DNA of 64,000 bases, taken from positions 124,001-188,000 of the forward strand of contig NOWV01000026.1 in the NCBI GenBank assembly GCA_003344405.1. Direction: 5' to 3'. Origin of the DNA: Trichoplax sp. H2 (lineage: Eukaryota; Placozoa; Uniplacotomia; Trichoplacea). Both the position numbers and the translations under genes were made by a program. Below the pieces are notes generated by a model. It was not told where the DNA came from. It ran no database searches and saw only the letters and a list, made by a program, of their open reading frames with translations. Below, piece after piece: positions 36,093-47,967 of the stretch. The first letter of the stretch is position 1, and every line of letters starts with the position of its first letter.

Positions 36093-37291
36093 ATGGATGA
36101 GCAAAATCAGTTATTATCATTTTCCAATCCGGTTTTCAATGCTTACGCATTTTATGCTGTTATCATCGTCCTAAAGGTCCTGACAATGGCAGTTAATACA
36201 GGCCGTCTCAGGCAAAAGAATACCGTAAGTAGCTACGTAATCCCAGCAATTAACGAATTCCTTTAGTTAATCTAGCGCAGTGTACGAATTCAAGAGAAAT
36301 CTCTGCATACACAGTACTCTACTTATTAAAGTTGAAGAACAGTATTCAGTATTCAACCGCCACCTACTTACATATTTCAGAGGCCTATGTAACATTCTGT
36401 ACAATGCACATTGCACATACTCAAAATGGCAACATGTAGGGTTTACATATTGATGAATTCCTTTAATATTCTCTGACGAACTAGGCCTTCTCAAATCCAG
36501 AAGATGCCATCTTATTTGGTATAGAACCATCCAAAAAAAATGTCAACGTCAAACATCCAGATGTAGAACGCTTTGTGAGGTTTGCAAAAATTTTCGTAAA
36601 ACGTAGTACTGTACTCTACCTGTAATTGCAGCCTCTACATATTCGAAAAACATTACCATTTTTATTGTACTGGTGTGTATAGTATAATCATCTGGAGTCA
36701 TCGTAGGCTTCTCATCCTTCTAAAAGAGCAGTTTATTATTATTACTTGTAGCAGGTCATCATGCCCAGTACTGTAATTATATTATAATGTACTGTACATT
36801 ACAATACACATTTATACTTGTATCACTTGTGTTCTTGTGAACACTTCAGTATAATGCACAACTTGTGATTTCGCTTACCAAAGTACTGCAGCTAGATTTA
36901 CTCAAAGATGCTTAATCTGCACATACTACCGCACACATACATCGTATCAATTACGAAGTGGATTTGATCCAAACTCGAGGAATATCTGCTACTGAAATGA
37001 AAGTTTAATATGCTATAATGTACTAATTACTCTATCATTTATTGTAGGGCCCATAGAAATGATTTAGAAAACATCATTTCTTTCCTATTTGTTGGATTTT
37101 TATATGTTTTAACGGATCCACCGTATGATATAAGTATATACTGCTTCCGAATATTTACTTTAGCTCGTATTATTCATTCAGTATCGAGCGTGAAAGGTTA
37201 TTTATTCGGAAAGTACTGCAGCTTTGGAGTAGGGCTTCTTACTACCATATTCATGATTTATAAAGTTTTAATTACTTCTAAATATTACTAA
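36093..37291 (+). CDS. MGST1: MAPEG family protein, MGST1-like (copy E), catalytic Tyr and Arg lost
   Basis: Exons 36093-36224, 36485-36579, 37048-37291, phases 0 and 2, 156 residues. Seen: FSNPVFNAYAFYAVIIVLKVL (TM1); AFSNPEDAILFG and HPDVERFVR, very close to the human mPGES-1/MGST1 loop; AHRNDLENII with the Asn/Glu pair; then RIIHSVSS, where the family Tyr is Ser, and GYLFGKYCSF, where the P-x-R-[AS] Arg is Lys. The other four copies keep both. The frame is intact and the introns match the sisters, so it is a gene rather than a pseudogene, but glutathione activation may be altered or lost. It is separated from copies A-D by ASS1 and PPAN. Confidence 0.9.
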
Positions 37292-39034
37292 AATAGCTTG
37301 TATTTTATATATAGTATAATACAATTTATAGTGTATAATATAGCCATTTTACTGTCTGTAGAGCGACTGACAAAATTCTACCTGCTTTGTATTTTGATGC
37401 GGTACTTTTTGAGGAAAGTGCGGCCTTGGTACTTTACTATCTACTGTACTGTGAACTTTATATTGTTCCGGTAGCGTGACATTGTAAGACAGTCACAATG
37501 ATTTATGATTGTGACTCATGATTCGATATTTGTGCCTGGAATGGAATTTCATATTATGATTTTTATAGTTATTAAGCATTGCTCTGTGAACTTTTTTTCG
37601 TATATAATACGGTAACTGATAGCTATAAGCAGTACTCCCAACTCACTTTTCATATTTATCACGTAGCTTGTTGTATCCAGTGCTTGACAGTAGTAGGATG
37701 AAGCTTTAGAAATTTGTATACCATGTATAATTTTTGCAGTAATTTATGTGGTGCAGTACGTAAATGGTACCTGTCTGTTAATAAAGCTCTAAATTTTAGC
37801 TAGTAAAGTCTGTTGTGGTGAAATGTCAGATTATTTTCTGATTAGTGTGTACTATGTACAAGAGTACAGACGCATTATATTAATACTGTATGTTTTCGGC
37901 AAAATTTTTTGAAAGAGAATTACTTAATTAATTAAATGTGCATCCAGCGCTCTATGCGAGACACTGCAAGTGGTATTGCCAAGGTATCTCATAATAGTAG
38001 TACTTTGTGTTCTGCACAGTGCAGTACGTTTTATCATATTTTAAACTTAACGGCATTTATATACAGTAAATACATTACTAAGATATGCAGCAGCAATTCC
38101 CGGCATGGAATAGAAATACTTGGAAGTCCTATTTCTACGAATACTGGCAGCCAACTTACAATGAATAAAAGTGAAGTTGTAGTACCATAGGTGGTTTTTA
38201 CATATAACTATGTTTCAGTGAAGGTCGACGAAGACACAGCGACATACAATTTAAAAAAAGTAGATCAGATATAATAATAATGTATACGAGTCGTGTGTAG
38301 AGTTTACCTGAAGTCAATATCATTTTGACGTGGTATGAGCGTCATAAACGATGAAAAAACGAAATGATCCAATACATTAAACATGAATCCAAACTTTAGT
38401 ACGCGTTCGTCTATAGTTACTTATGCTATATTTACGAGTTAAACTGTCATAGTGCTGCTAGTAAAAGTTCTGGCGACCGAATTCACTGATGATTTGTCAG
38501 GGTAGAAGACTGCGAGCGAAGCATAATGCGTTGTTATTGATTATATAACTATGCATAGTTTTAGTAAAGTAGAAACACAAATTAGTAAGGCATTCAGATA
38601 ATTGCGCGTACCTGGAGACTTTCAATATTTGCAAAATCCATTTTATTACAATAATTGGAAAATGATGTAGTTATACTATATCGAACTTTTGTTAAATAAT
38701 AACGGCAGAACTACAGTAGTTGTTACATAGATTGTATTTACAACGTTTATTTCTCATACATTCATTTGTGTGATGATACATTATTTAAATCAGTCAATAT
38801 CAACAGATTTTATCAAAAGTTTATTCCTTTGAGGTGAAATATAATATGCCCATGAACACAATTCCTTATCAAACATCTTTATTCTTCATTTCTTGGATCT
38901 TAAAGTAGATAAATTTGATCCAGACAAATCAAAACTGTGGAACATTATTGATAGCAGCGACCATAACTTCAGCATTCATATAGCAAAATAAAATATTTGA
39001 CACAACGTCTTTGCCTGGAGGGTACGGCTCCTGA
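37292..39034. other. intergenic between convergent MGST-like E and SWT1
   Basis: About 1.7 kb, AT-rich. An 84-codon ORF at 37936-38190 (+) has no recognisable motif and no exon partners. No repeat cluster is seen. Confidence 0.5.
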
Positions 39035-42000
39035 CTAATTTCTGTTAGTTTCATCCACCGTTCCAATCAAGTGATTAATTTTATCAAGTAACATTTGAAA
39101 TTTATCCAAATATTGTTGAAAATACTGTCTAGTTATAAAGGTCAAATGTTAATCAACAGAACCTTGCTTACATTGAATTGTGGCAGTTTAGTTGTTTGCA
39201 TGATTGATACTTACCTGGTCTTGATATCATCATATAGGTCAACTATTTCATCTACAGAAATATTGTTAAATTCTTCATTGTAAGCCTAATGTGAGATTTA
39301 ATTGTTTTTATCATTCAGTATATTTGTTCTTATATGTATATCAATAATAAAAAAACTTAATCTAGCATAACTTGCCAATGTTGTATAGGCAAGAAGAGCT
39401 TTCTGCAATTCTTTAAAAATTTCCCTTTTGACTTCTTTTGTACAACTATCATTTACGTTTCGAACTCTAAGTATAGGAGATAGTATACAAATGGATTAAA
39501 TAACTCAATGGGCAGCATATCCGCAAGTGTTATGTCATTGCATCAGACATACTGTATACCTGATAAGTGCCCTAATAAGCGAATGAAGACGATCAATTAT
39601 CTGCCTTGTGTAAAGCGCTGCTCCCAAAGAAGTACCATTAAAAGGAGTTTCAGAAATTTCTCTATTCACATCGATAACTTTCAGTTGCGATGAAAGAAGA
39701 TTACTATCAATAATTAAATAACTGGTCAACACACATCGCTATTGAATAAAAACAGCTTGAGGAAACACTACAGAAACGTTAAAATAAATACATAGCATCT
39801 CTAATCAATTTAAGGAAAGATTACCATAAGTTATTAGCACTATCCCAAATCTGGTAAAATATAATCCTAGTTTTACTAGTTTCATGATTAAAGCCGGGAA
39901 ATCCTGTAGTTTGGGCATCCGGAATTAAGAAATCATTGCAACTTTGTGCGAGTAACGACGAGTTGTAATCATCAGTATATTGATTACTATTCTCTACAAC
40001 CATCTTTTCTTGTAAGAGTTTTATAACTTTTATGCCTTTTTGCGATATAGTCATATACTCCGGTCGGCAGTTAATATACTTCATTAGTTCCATACATGAT
40101 ACTAATATATCTTTGGTATCGGAACTACCTATATCTAGTCCTAAAGTGGATATTGTTAACCAATGATGAAAAATTATAATAATTAAAAGCATGTAAAAAT
40201 ACAGATTAATAGTAATTAATGTATTACAACAATTATACGCTCATTGCTTCAACCGTAGCAAAGTTGAAAGCGAGAAATATAAAGGAAATTTTTACTATAA
40301 AATATTCTTCTGACGTATAGGTGATACAATTAGCAACGGCAATAATTATAGATTAACTTCAGCTGCTTGGCTACAGACAAAGATGCTCGTACTACACTGT
40401 ATACAACTAGAGAATGTAACAAAGGAAGTCGTCTGTATGATGAATGTGATAATAACCTAGGGTTACTGATGTAAGAGATACTTACCGTTATTCCTAAATT
40501 TCTGTTGCAATAAATCAATGAATTGCTTGGAATCTCTTGAAAGAACATTACCAAAAACAGCTATCCAGTGCTTTTGTAATAAATATAGCAACTCATAACA
40601 ATTCCATGGCGGTTTAACAGCGACAATATCCATCCATGTATCATCGAATACTCTTCTAAATTCACTGGTTACAAATTCTGGTACTACTTCCTCAATTACG
40701 CTACGGACGTTATCAACAACTGCATGCCAACTGATTGTATGGTCTTCAGTTTGACACTACAATAAAATTAATCAAACACAGTAATGTATGAGTTAAACTA
40801 TTTATGCATTTTCATTTATAAACTTTAATATATTGTTATCATAGTTCTAGGTGATATACGAGTATAACCATGGTCAGCGTACACTAGAAGTCCTCATACA
40901 CGTATTAGCATCGTTAGGAAATTCGCCGACTTCCAACATTTCGATACTGTGTACATCTTGCATGGTAAGGGTGTCAATTTCTTCAATCTGAAACACATTA
41001 ATTCCAAGATATACCAGCTCCAATATTGTCTTGCTATTAAATGTTTTTATCCCATTGATTAAGGCTTTAGTACAAAGATTTTTATCATTTGAAAATAAAA
41101 CGACCGTGTTCTTTTTAGAAGAAGCTTCCATAGGATTATTAACTAAAGAAAGTCGTAAGACGTTAGTGATGAATTAAATTAGCTTTATAATATACAGTAA
41201 TCAGAATCCCTCACTTTTTCCACGATAGAACAAACAACATTGCAGGATGTAATCGTCATTGGTGGACGCAGCAAATAGTGTCTTCTGTTCTTGAATCTGC
41301 GTTGGAAAGCGTAAAATGTAGCAAAAATTAGGTATTTGTCGATAAAGTATCTCAAAATAATACAACAAGAACTTCAATCCCCTGTAAAACTGCACATTAT
41401 TACATAAGTTGGCTCATCTTCTAAATTACCGAAGACTGTCTGTCTTCATTCCACATCCTACAACCGTCTAACTTCTTACATAGTAAACGACTATTTACGA
41501 GATTTACAGTACAATTTGTATAGGAAGCATACACACTTATAGCAAACAGAAGCTTAATTTGATCAAATATAAATCCAGTGATAACTGAATTAAATTTTAA
41601 TTATTGCACGAGTATTATTTTACGTCTATGCACTACAGCATGCATACCTCATCTAGAGTTTGACCATGAATTCTGGGATGGTTTAAGGCGAAAGATTTGT
41701 AGAGAAAGTTTATAGCGGTCCTCGCATGTGTCTCTAGACTTAATTCGCAGCTCTTGTCCTTTCCTTTCGAAAATTTTTGGGTCGTATTTCTTCGTAAAGT
41801 TTTCAACGCGTCTAATTCTTCCACAACAATCCAAGGAATGACTAACACTGGGTATCCATAACCTAGATAATGGATCAAATCAATTTAAAATACGTTACTA
41901 ACGTAGTGCTGTACATGCACTGCCAGCGCCTGCACCTACGCATATCTTGCTATACGCGTACGGCGTTCATGTATGGCGAATTAATTAATTCAGAATTACT

Positions 42001-42333
42001 GTAAATGTCATTCCGAACTACGAAAGAAGTTTCTAAGCTTAACCTAAAGCATAGTACTGTATCATGCCTTGTGGTCCGTGAATGTATGATGTACCGTATA
42101 CCGTCAGTGTTACCTTTGATTTGTTTGTCTTTTAACAAGGTTACCATTTCTAAATGAGATAACAAAATATTCGTATCCACTATGATGAATAATTTGTAAT
42201 TTTTGTCTCCTTCCGTAGCAGATAAGGTATCATTTAAAATTTCTTCACGCTGTCCACTAGCCATTTTTGATTCACTATCAGCATCTGCATCGATTTCCAT
42301 GTCTACCCCGAGCTCATCATCTTGTTCGTCCAT
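39035..42333 (-). CDS. SWT1: SWT1-like nuclear PIN-domain endoribonuclease
   Basis: Swt1 is a nuclear RNA quality-control endonuclease acting on defective mRNPs. Exons, minus order: 42114-42333, 41648-41862, 41215-41296, 40883-41142, 40486-40756, 39825-40140, 39560-39721, 39376-39466, 39215-39285, 39035-39128; 593 residues, shorter than human SWT1, which has a long N-terminal extension. Seen: an acidic N-terminus; FIIVDTNILLSHL with the first PIN acid (Asp53); GYPVLVIPWIVVEELDALK with the conserved Glu; AINFLYKSFALNHPRIHGQT; and VVLFSNDKNLCTKALINGI with the later PIN acids. The C-terminal half is helical. The start follows an in-frame TAA. Intron 8 (39286-39375) has a GC donor with the perfect GCAAGT sequence. 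PIN exons are secure; the last three exons rest mainly on frame and phase. Confidence 0.9.
39286..39375 (-). other. SWT1: predicted GC-AG intron (SWT1 intron 8)
   Basis: Donor TTG|gcaagt and acceptor cattag|GCT join in phase 0. The two nearby GT sites give phase 1, and this runs straight into TGA in the next exon. Confidence 0.6.
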
Positions 42334-43204
42334 TTTGATTTACTGTTAATGGTGCTGTGGATTACCGCGAAATGCGGAGTACTTGAAGATTTGTCTACTG
42401 CGATGTACAGTATTGTGTACCGCTATGCATTTACGAGTATTCAATTGCCACCTAGAAGAATTCAAGCGATGGCTGAATGCACACCGTCACTACCAATACC
42501 CTCGGAATGCACTACTACCAAATGCATCAGCACTACAGTATAAAATAAATAAATTAAATTTTGATTTGTTACAGTTATCAGGGTTCAAAAATATAGTACT
42601 GCATCTGCGCATCAGTAAAGACGGCAATGTCGAATACTTTACACACTTTTTCTTGGTCATTGTAAATACAGTAAATAAAACAGTACTGTACGGTACTTTC
42701 ATTATTAGTGTCCAATAGTGTCCATACTGTACTCCATAGTGTTTGACGAAGCTTGGAAATAGTACATACAGTACAGCGACCATCACAATATTAGTAGTAG
42801 TAAAAAAGACCCATTTGCATGATGGACTACAGTAATATACTAACTGTAACTTAATAGATCTATGCTACAGGTCTACAGCATCACAGATCTATCGATATCA
42901 GTATCGTATCTCTCTATGATCTACTGACAGTATTCATTTTTTTCTTTTTATACTCGTATAATCCAGTCAAGTAGTCAACTTTACCTTCATATTAAAGTAA
43001 GATAAATATGACTCAAACAATTCACTACGTTACCAAACTTATAGTAACATCTGCCACAAGGAGTTCTTACGTACTTACAGTACTGTAGTTTAGTGTCTGT
43101 GATTTACTGTTAAAGTAGAAGTCACTTGTACAGTACATATCTACACTCTACATGTGCCACTATTGGATTCTACGCTATATCGATTTATAAATAATGCAGG
43201 AATC
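42334..43204. other. upstream region of SWT1
   Basis: Holds the SWT1 promoter, with single TACTG/GTAC-type palindromes near 42403-42419 and 42680-42695. Overlapping ORFs on both strands (42322-42786) have no family resemblance and are treated as chance. Confidence 0.45.
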
Positions 43205-43546
43205 ATGGGTAACGCAACAGAGTCCAATACGAAGGTACGAAGATTTTGCATGGCGCGAGACTTAGGGCTATTTCCTAAATTGATGAAGTACAAGTACCGT
43301 ATAAAACCAGTCATTAACGTAGCTGGTATTTTGACTAGTTATTGCACCTACTTTAAGAATAATTTAATCAATGTAAATTCATTCATTTATATGGGCGTGC
43401 GACTGAAAGTTACTGTACCGTATAATTTACTTTACAAGATCACAAACCAATTAGTTTACATAAATGTAGAATGGCTAGAACATGTGTTAAAAAGAGAAGG
43501 CTCCAGGTACACTGAGCTTAGCACATTATCAGTTATTATGGTATAG
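43205..43546 (+). CDS. unidentified ORF, about 113 aa
   Basis: Not recognised. The frame is open without an ATG from about 43154, and the first ATG is at 43205 (MGNATESNTK), running to TAG at 43544-43546. The product is basic, rich in Lys, Tyr, Ile and Val, with a hydrophobic middle (INVAGILTSY) but no clear membrane helix. Reading upstream gives INNAGIMG, which resembles the short-chain dehydrogenase motif NNAG, but nothing else in the frame matches that family. A possible donor (aag|gtacga) follows residue 10, so only part may be exon. In sequence this AT-rich, 130 open codons are uncommon by chance, which is the main support. Confidence 0.35.
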   Translation: MGNATESNTKVRRFCMARDLGLFPKLMKYKYRIKPVINVAGILTSYCTYFKNNLINVNSFIYMGVRLKVTVPYNLLYKITNQLVYINVEWLEHVLKREGSRYTELSTLSVIMV

Positions 43547-44076
43547 GCCACACAATTTATGAATCGTATGATATGAATTTTTTTAAATTTGTATTTAACA
43601 TTTCAATTATTGATGTACTTTAAGAGATAACCAAGATATTATCAAATCTTTATGAAAATTATAAACATCATGCAGATCAAAAATTATGAGATAATTTAAA
43701 TACAATAATAATCTAACAATGGAAGCAAGACCAATGTTACTATATGGATATGTTTAAAGCCAAGCCGCTTAGTAGATAGCTGAATTATTTCTTGTTACTA
43801 CGAGTTTATATAACCGAAGCTGAATAGACAGCCACACTACAAGCTAGTCTCGTAACACAAAGGATGTCTTAATAGTTATTTCAATCCAGAGAGCTGCACG
43901 TTTTGAGCTCTCGGTTTAGATAATAGTAAAACGATTTAGTGTTCATCTACCTTATGTTAGTACATTGTTAGTCAAATAGAAGAGTCTTGCATAAGCAATA
44001 ATGCACTTATACGAATTGTAAATATCTAATATTTTTATCTAGTGAACCTTGGTGCTTATTGAACACGCGAAGTGTT

Positions 44077-45498
44077 TTAATTTATGCGATAATTTTCATG
44101 TAATTCTGGTTTGATATCGTAGAGCAAGGATAGGACGCGATCTATTACTTTATTTTTATTTGCAGCAGCGAGACGATTTTGATCATTGATTTTTTGATGG
44201 GTCTGATCTTTAATTTTGATGGCAAAATCATCCTTTGATCCGGAACTCTGGAATGCAAATAATATAATTATAATGACAATGTAACCTCGATACTCAATAC
44301 TCATCTTTATCTTCATGTCTCAATTGTGTAAATGGCAATATATATTCTAATAACGATATAACCATCAACGAGAACTAGCGTGTAACTTTAAATAGGAAAA
44401 CATGACAGAGTTGAACATAAAAATATCTATTCTAAATTGGACTGAGCGCTATGCAAGAGAAATGCATGAAACTGCAAAGCAGTTAATTTATGATTTTAAT
44501 ATTTGCAACGAAAGCGTAAATCGTAAATGTTAGAGTTTGCGAATTTTATCTCTATATTTGCCATTTTCTAATGTGACACTAGTAACTTAGTTAATAATTA
44601 TAAGCAGACAATATTGCGATAAACACCCGTTTAAAATATTATATTTAAAATATGTTAATGCTAATAATTCTTATTACTAACAGCCTAAAGGTGAGTTATA
44701 CTTTATTTGTTAAACAATCATTACTTTCAAATACATGAAACTGGATGATGCATTTATTATTCAACCCGCAGTAAAGTATTCATAAGTTATTCTCATCAGT
44801 GAAGTTGTTAGAGTGAGTAATCTTGGGCTTCAATTATACTGCAGGAGCTAGAGAGATGTGATGCACTAAGCATAACAAATGTTTCTATAGCATTATCAAA
44901 ATCCGATATTATCAGGAAATAGAACCAAAGTTTGATAATGCTGGTGGGCTATTTAAATATTAGGCTTAATTCACACTTAAAACAGTGGAATACTTGGTTT
45001 TCTGATGTTATAGTGCTCAAGAACTCACCTCTTTCACTTTAGCTTGAAATTCTTGCTCACGTTGAACTTTAAATTTTTCTATTTCAGATTGTGCTTCCTC
45101 TTTCGCCTGCTTTAATCTTCTCGTCTTTCCTAAAGGTTGACATCAACAAAGAAAGCACTACCATTATTCAAAATAAATTACCACACTATCGATTTCATAA
45201 GCTTAATAATAAATTTACGATTTAATGGATATCTAGCCTAGTAATTTGGTAACACGAGTTCTACAAACGACATAATATATATGCGTATAAAGTATATCGA
45301 AGTCCATGATTTGACATATGCCTTATTTTGCCTCGAAAATTTTAAACTTAACCATTCCAGCATTTTAGTACTTGGGCATAATAAAACCTTAAAGGTGTAC
45401 CTGTTTAGTTACTTACGTTTCTTTGCGTCATTTACAAGTTCACTAGCCTTTTTTTCAGCTTGTAAAAGTTGCTGAATCCCTTCACTTTTAGACGCCAT
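44077..45498 (-). CDS. ATP6V1G1: V-type proton ATPase subunit G
   Basis: Peripheral-stalk subunit of the V1 sector, pairing with subunit E to hold the catalytic head of the proton pump against the membrane. Exons, minus order: 45417-45498, 45029-45129, 44077-44247, phases 1 and 0, 117 residues (human 118). Seen: the N-terminal SEGIQQLLQAEKKASE, the conserved G-subunit opening; RRLKQAKEEAQSEIEKF and VQREQEF, forming the long helix; and the end IKPELHENYRIN, matching the family ending D-I-x-P-E-x-H-x-N-Y-R. The protein is one long coiled-coil helix as in the family. A TACTG-type palindrome lies about 75 bases upstream (45570-45586), and large clusters follow further upstream. Confidence 0.97.
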
Positions 45499-45788
45499 AT
45501 TGCCAGTAATGCAATAATTACGAATGTGACTTCGAAAGGGATTCGACTGCCTTTTGCGATGGATTTATACGGTACTGTACCGTACCGAACAGTTATTGCA
45601 TTGGTTATTACATTTTTCTCGACATCTGTTATAGTTTACAAATTCATACTACCGTACTAGACTGTATTACTGTATTACTGTATCGACGCAACAGATAGAT
45701 ATACCGCAAGACTAATCATACAGTACTAGTAAACGTCCTGTGACTTAGTGTGTAAAGGCACGTGACAATCGATGTCATAACATATTTC

Positions 45789-45879
45789 ATACTGTACTGT
45801 ACTGTACAGTACAGTACAGTACGTTGTACACAGATACTGTACAGTACAGTGCGAACTGGTTCACACTGTACAGTACACT
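45789..45879. repeat. TACTG/CAGTA palindromic repeat cluster
   Basis: Alternating TACTG and CAGTA runs immediately left of the 36-base-arm hairpin. Confidence 0.85.
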
Positions 45880-46007
45880 GTATGTCTAAGATATTTCAGC
45901 CGATAAATTTTAACATCCAAAAACAAATAAATTTCGGAAAGTGAACAAATAATACATCAATCGATTTTGCTTGTTAAAATTTATCGGCTGAAATATCTTA
46001 GACATAC
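45880..46007. repeat. perfect inverted repeat, 36-base arms, 56-base loop
   Basis: Left arm 45880-45915 (gtatgtctaagatatttcag and on) and right arm 45972-46007 are exact reverse complements. Both arms are flanked outside by TACTG/CAGTA repeats. It could be a small MITE-like element, a fold-back from replication, or an inverted duplication of unique sequence. No target-site duplication is visible. Confidence 0.92.
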
Positions 46008-46390
46008 TGTACTACTGTATACTGTACAGTGTACAGTACAGAAGACTTAAGACGGCGAAGTCGAAAGAACTTGTACAGTGTACAGTACTGTACTGTAGCT
46101 ACCTCGGGTGACGGTGATCAAAAAATGTCAATGACCCTGATGTACAGTACTGTACTGTACACTAATTGTACTGTACAGTACTGTACTGTACAGTACAGTA
46201 CAGTACAGTACAGTACAGTACTAAGAGAAAACCTTGTGAGTGAGCTGCATACTGTACAGTACAGTACAGTATTCAGTACAGTACTAAGAGAAAACCTTGT
46301 ACAGTAAGTGAGCTGCATATCAGTACAGTACGGTAAAATTAGTTGTACAGTGTACAGTACAGTACTGTTATTGATACAGTTATGCTCAGT
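46008..46390. repeat. large TACTG/CAGTA cluster with internal tandem
   Basis: Nearly 400 bases dominated by the palindromic repeat. A segment of about 65 bases (agtactaagagaaaaccttg, then ...agtgagctgcat) occurs twice, at about 46216-46250 and 46281-46318; the second copy carries an extra tacagta. The ORFs through it are repeat artefacts. Confidence 0.85.
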
Positions 46391-47967
46391 ACAGCAATGA
46401 CATCTGCGATCATATGACCTCTTGACAGAGCATGGTCAAAGCTTGATCACTAATTTTAAAAGTACGCGTGCTTCCAAACTAAACTGTCATTCAGCGTCTT
46501 CAAAATTAATCGAAATTGCGAGAATTCTCTCCGGCAATGCATCGTGCGATATCGGTCGTTATAAATCCTCATCAAATTAATGCATTATACGTAAAAAGGT
46601 AATCTGTCAGTATTATACAATTTTTATTAAGTATGCAAACTTTTACGTAACTATTTTAGCTGCTTCCTGGAGTAGGGTATCCGTTCAATTTGAACGAGGT
46701 CCTTCTTTGGTTTACCACTTTAGATAAATTCTTGTAAATTCTTTAATTTTTTTGTTTTTCATTTATCATGATTAGTCGTATTTGCTGTATACAGTATTAT
46801 ACTGATGTAGAGCGTAAATGATGATGGAAATGTTACAACTGAATATCAGTACGTGCTTGTAGCTTGTACAATGTACACTGTAATGTCTTGATGATAGTTG
46901 TGTACAATGTCAATCTTTCGCTCCTATCTGAAAACGTTTATCTTTAGCTCATCAGTTCCTTGTTAATCATGTAATAATGAGAATAGCCGTATTTAAAAAC
47001 GGATTATTTTGGTATTCTAATTTGAAAATATTTCTTGCTAGCCTAAGCAGAATGAGCTGGCGTGATCTTTGGTCTTTGCACTTTTAATTTGGTAGACGTT
47101 ATGGGACCGTGCCGGTAATAAACTTTCTGAAATCTCTTAATTTGATTGAATCGATTGAAAATAGTAAGATAGTTATGGAAAAGAATGATGACAGCATATT
47201 TGCTACTCATGATGGCTCAGATGACGAAATCATTAGCCACCAAGATCTCTGAACCTAAAATGAAAATCTTCGAAATTTTCTTTGCAACCGCATGCACGTT
47301 TTCACTATTCTTGAGTGTAGCAAGAATTGTTAAGGCTAATTACAGTATCGCAATGCAAATTACCATAAAATTCAATTTTTGGGGAAGGACTGCTTTATGA
47401 TTGCAAATCTCTAGATATGCTTCGTACAAGTTTATTATGCATACTGTATTGCATGACTAAGCCTGATAAATTTTTTTTTTCAGTTAATAATGTTGCCGAG
47501 TTAATACAACCAGTTGCATTGACGTTACTACTGTATCGTGTAATTAAACGTCCATTATAATATTTTTATTTTGGGTTATACTGACTCATGATTATTATAC
47601 ATGTAACATTTATTTATCTAGTGAGCCATTTATGAATCCACCTCTAGTTGGTCACATTTGAAATTCTCCAAACATCAAGAGAAAGCGCTAAAAATGAAGA
47701 CCTATAAATCATGATGAGAATTATGAACAGGTAACTTACTCACGCGTCTAGTCAGTACTTAGATACGAAATTTTATAGAGGTAGAAAAGTCAAAATGATG
47801 ATAATTTCGAAGGCATAGTTCAATCTGAGTTTTATAGTGACAGAGAATTTCACTCCACTCTGACTTCTTTTCTATATTAAATTAAGTTTACTAGTTAGGC
47901 AGTTGATGTATTGGAGTTAATTTGAAAATATTGATCTAGCACATTATATATTGATACTCCTGCTACC

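Larger units (their letters stand above)
45499..47967. other. repeat-rich upstream region of the V-ATPase G gene
   Basis: The first 900 bases are mostly TACTG/CAGTA clusters and a perfect hairpin. The remainder is AT-rich. A 71-codon ORF (47185-47400) has no recognisable motif. No gene is supported. Confidence 0.5.

Noticed and set aside
42322-42786. Overlapping ORFs of 73-111 codons on both strands upstream of SWT1
   Set aside because: No motif, conflicting frames, and location in the SWT1 promoter region with TACTG-type sequence.
43154-43228. INNAGIMG read as a short-chain dehydrogenase motif
   Set aside because: No Rossmann glycine motif, YxxxK or other family feature follows in the frame. 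A single short match is likely chance.
46029-46318. ORFs of 66-92 codons on both strands
   Set aside because: Same repeat artefact, with no start context or exon partners.
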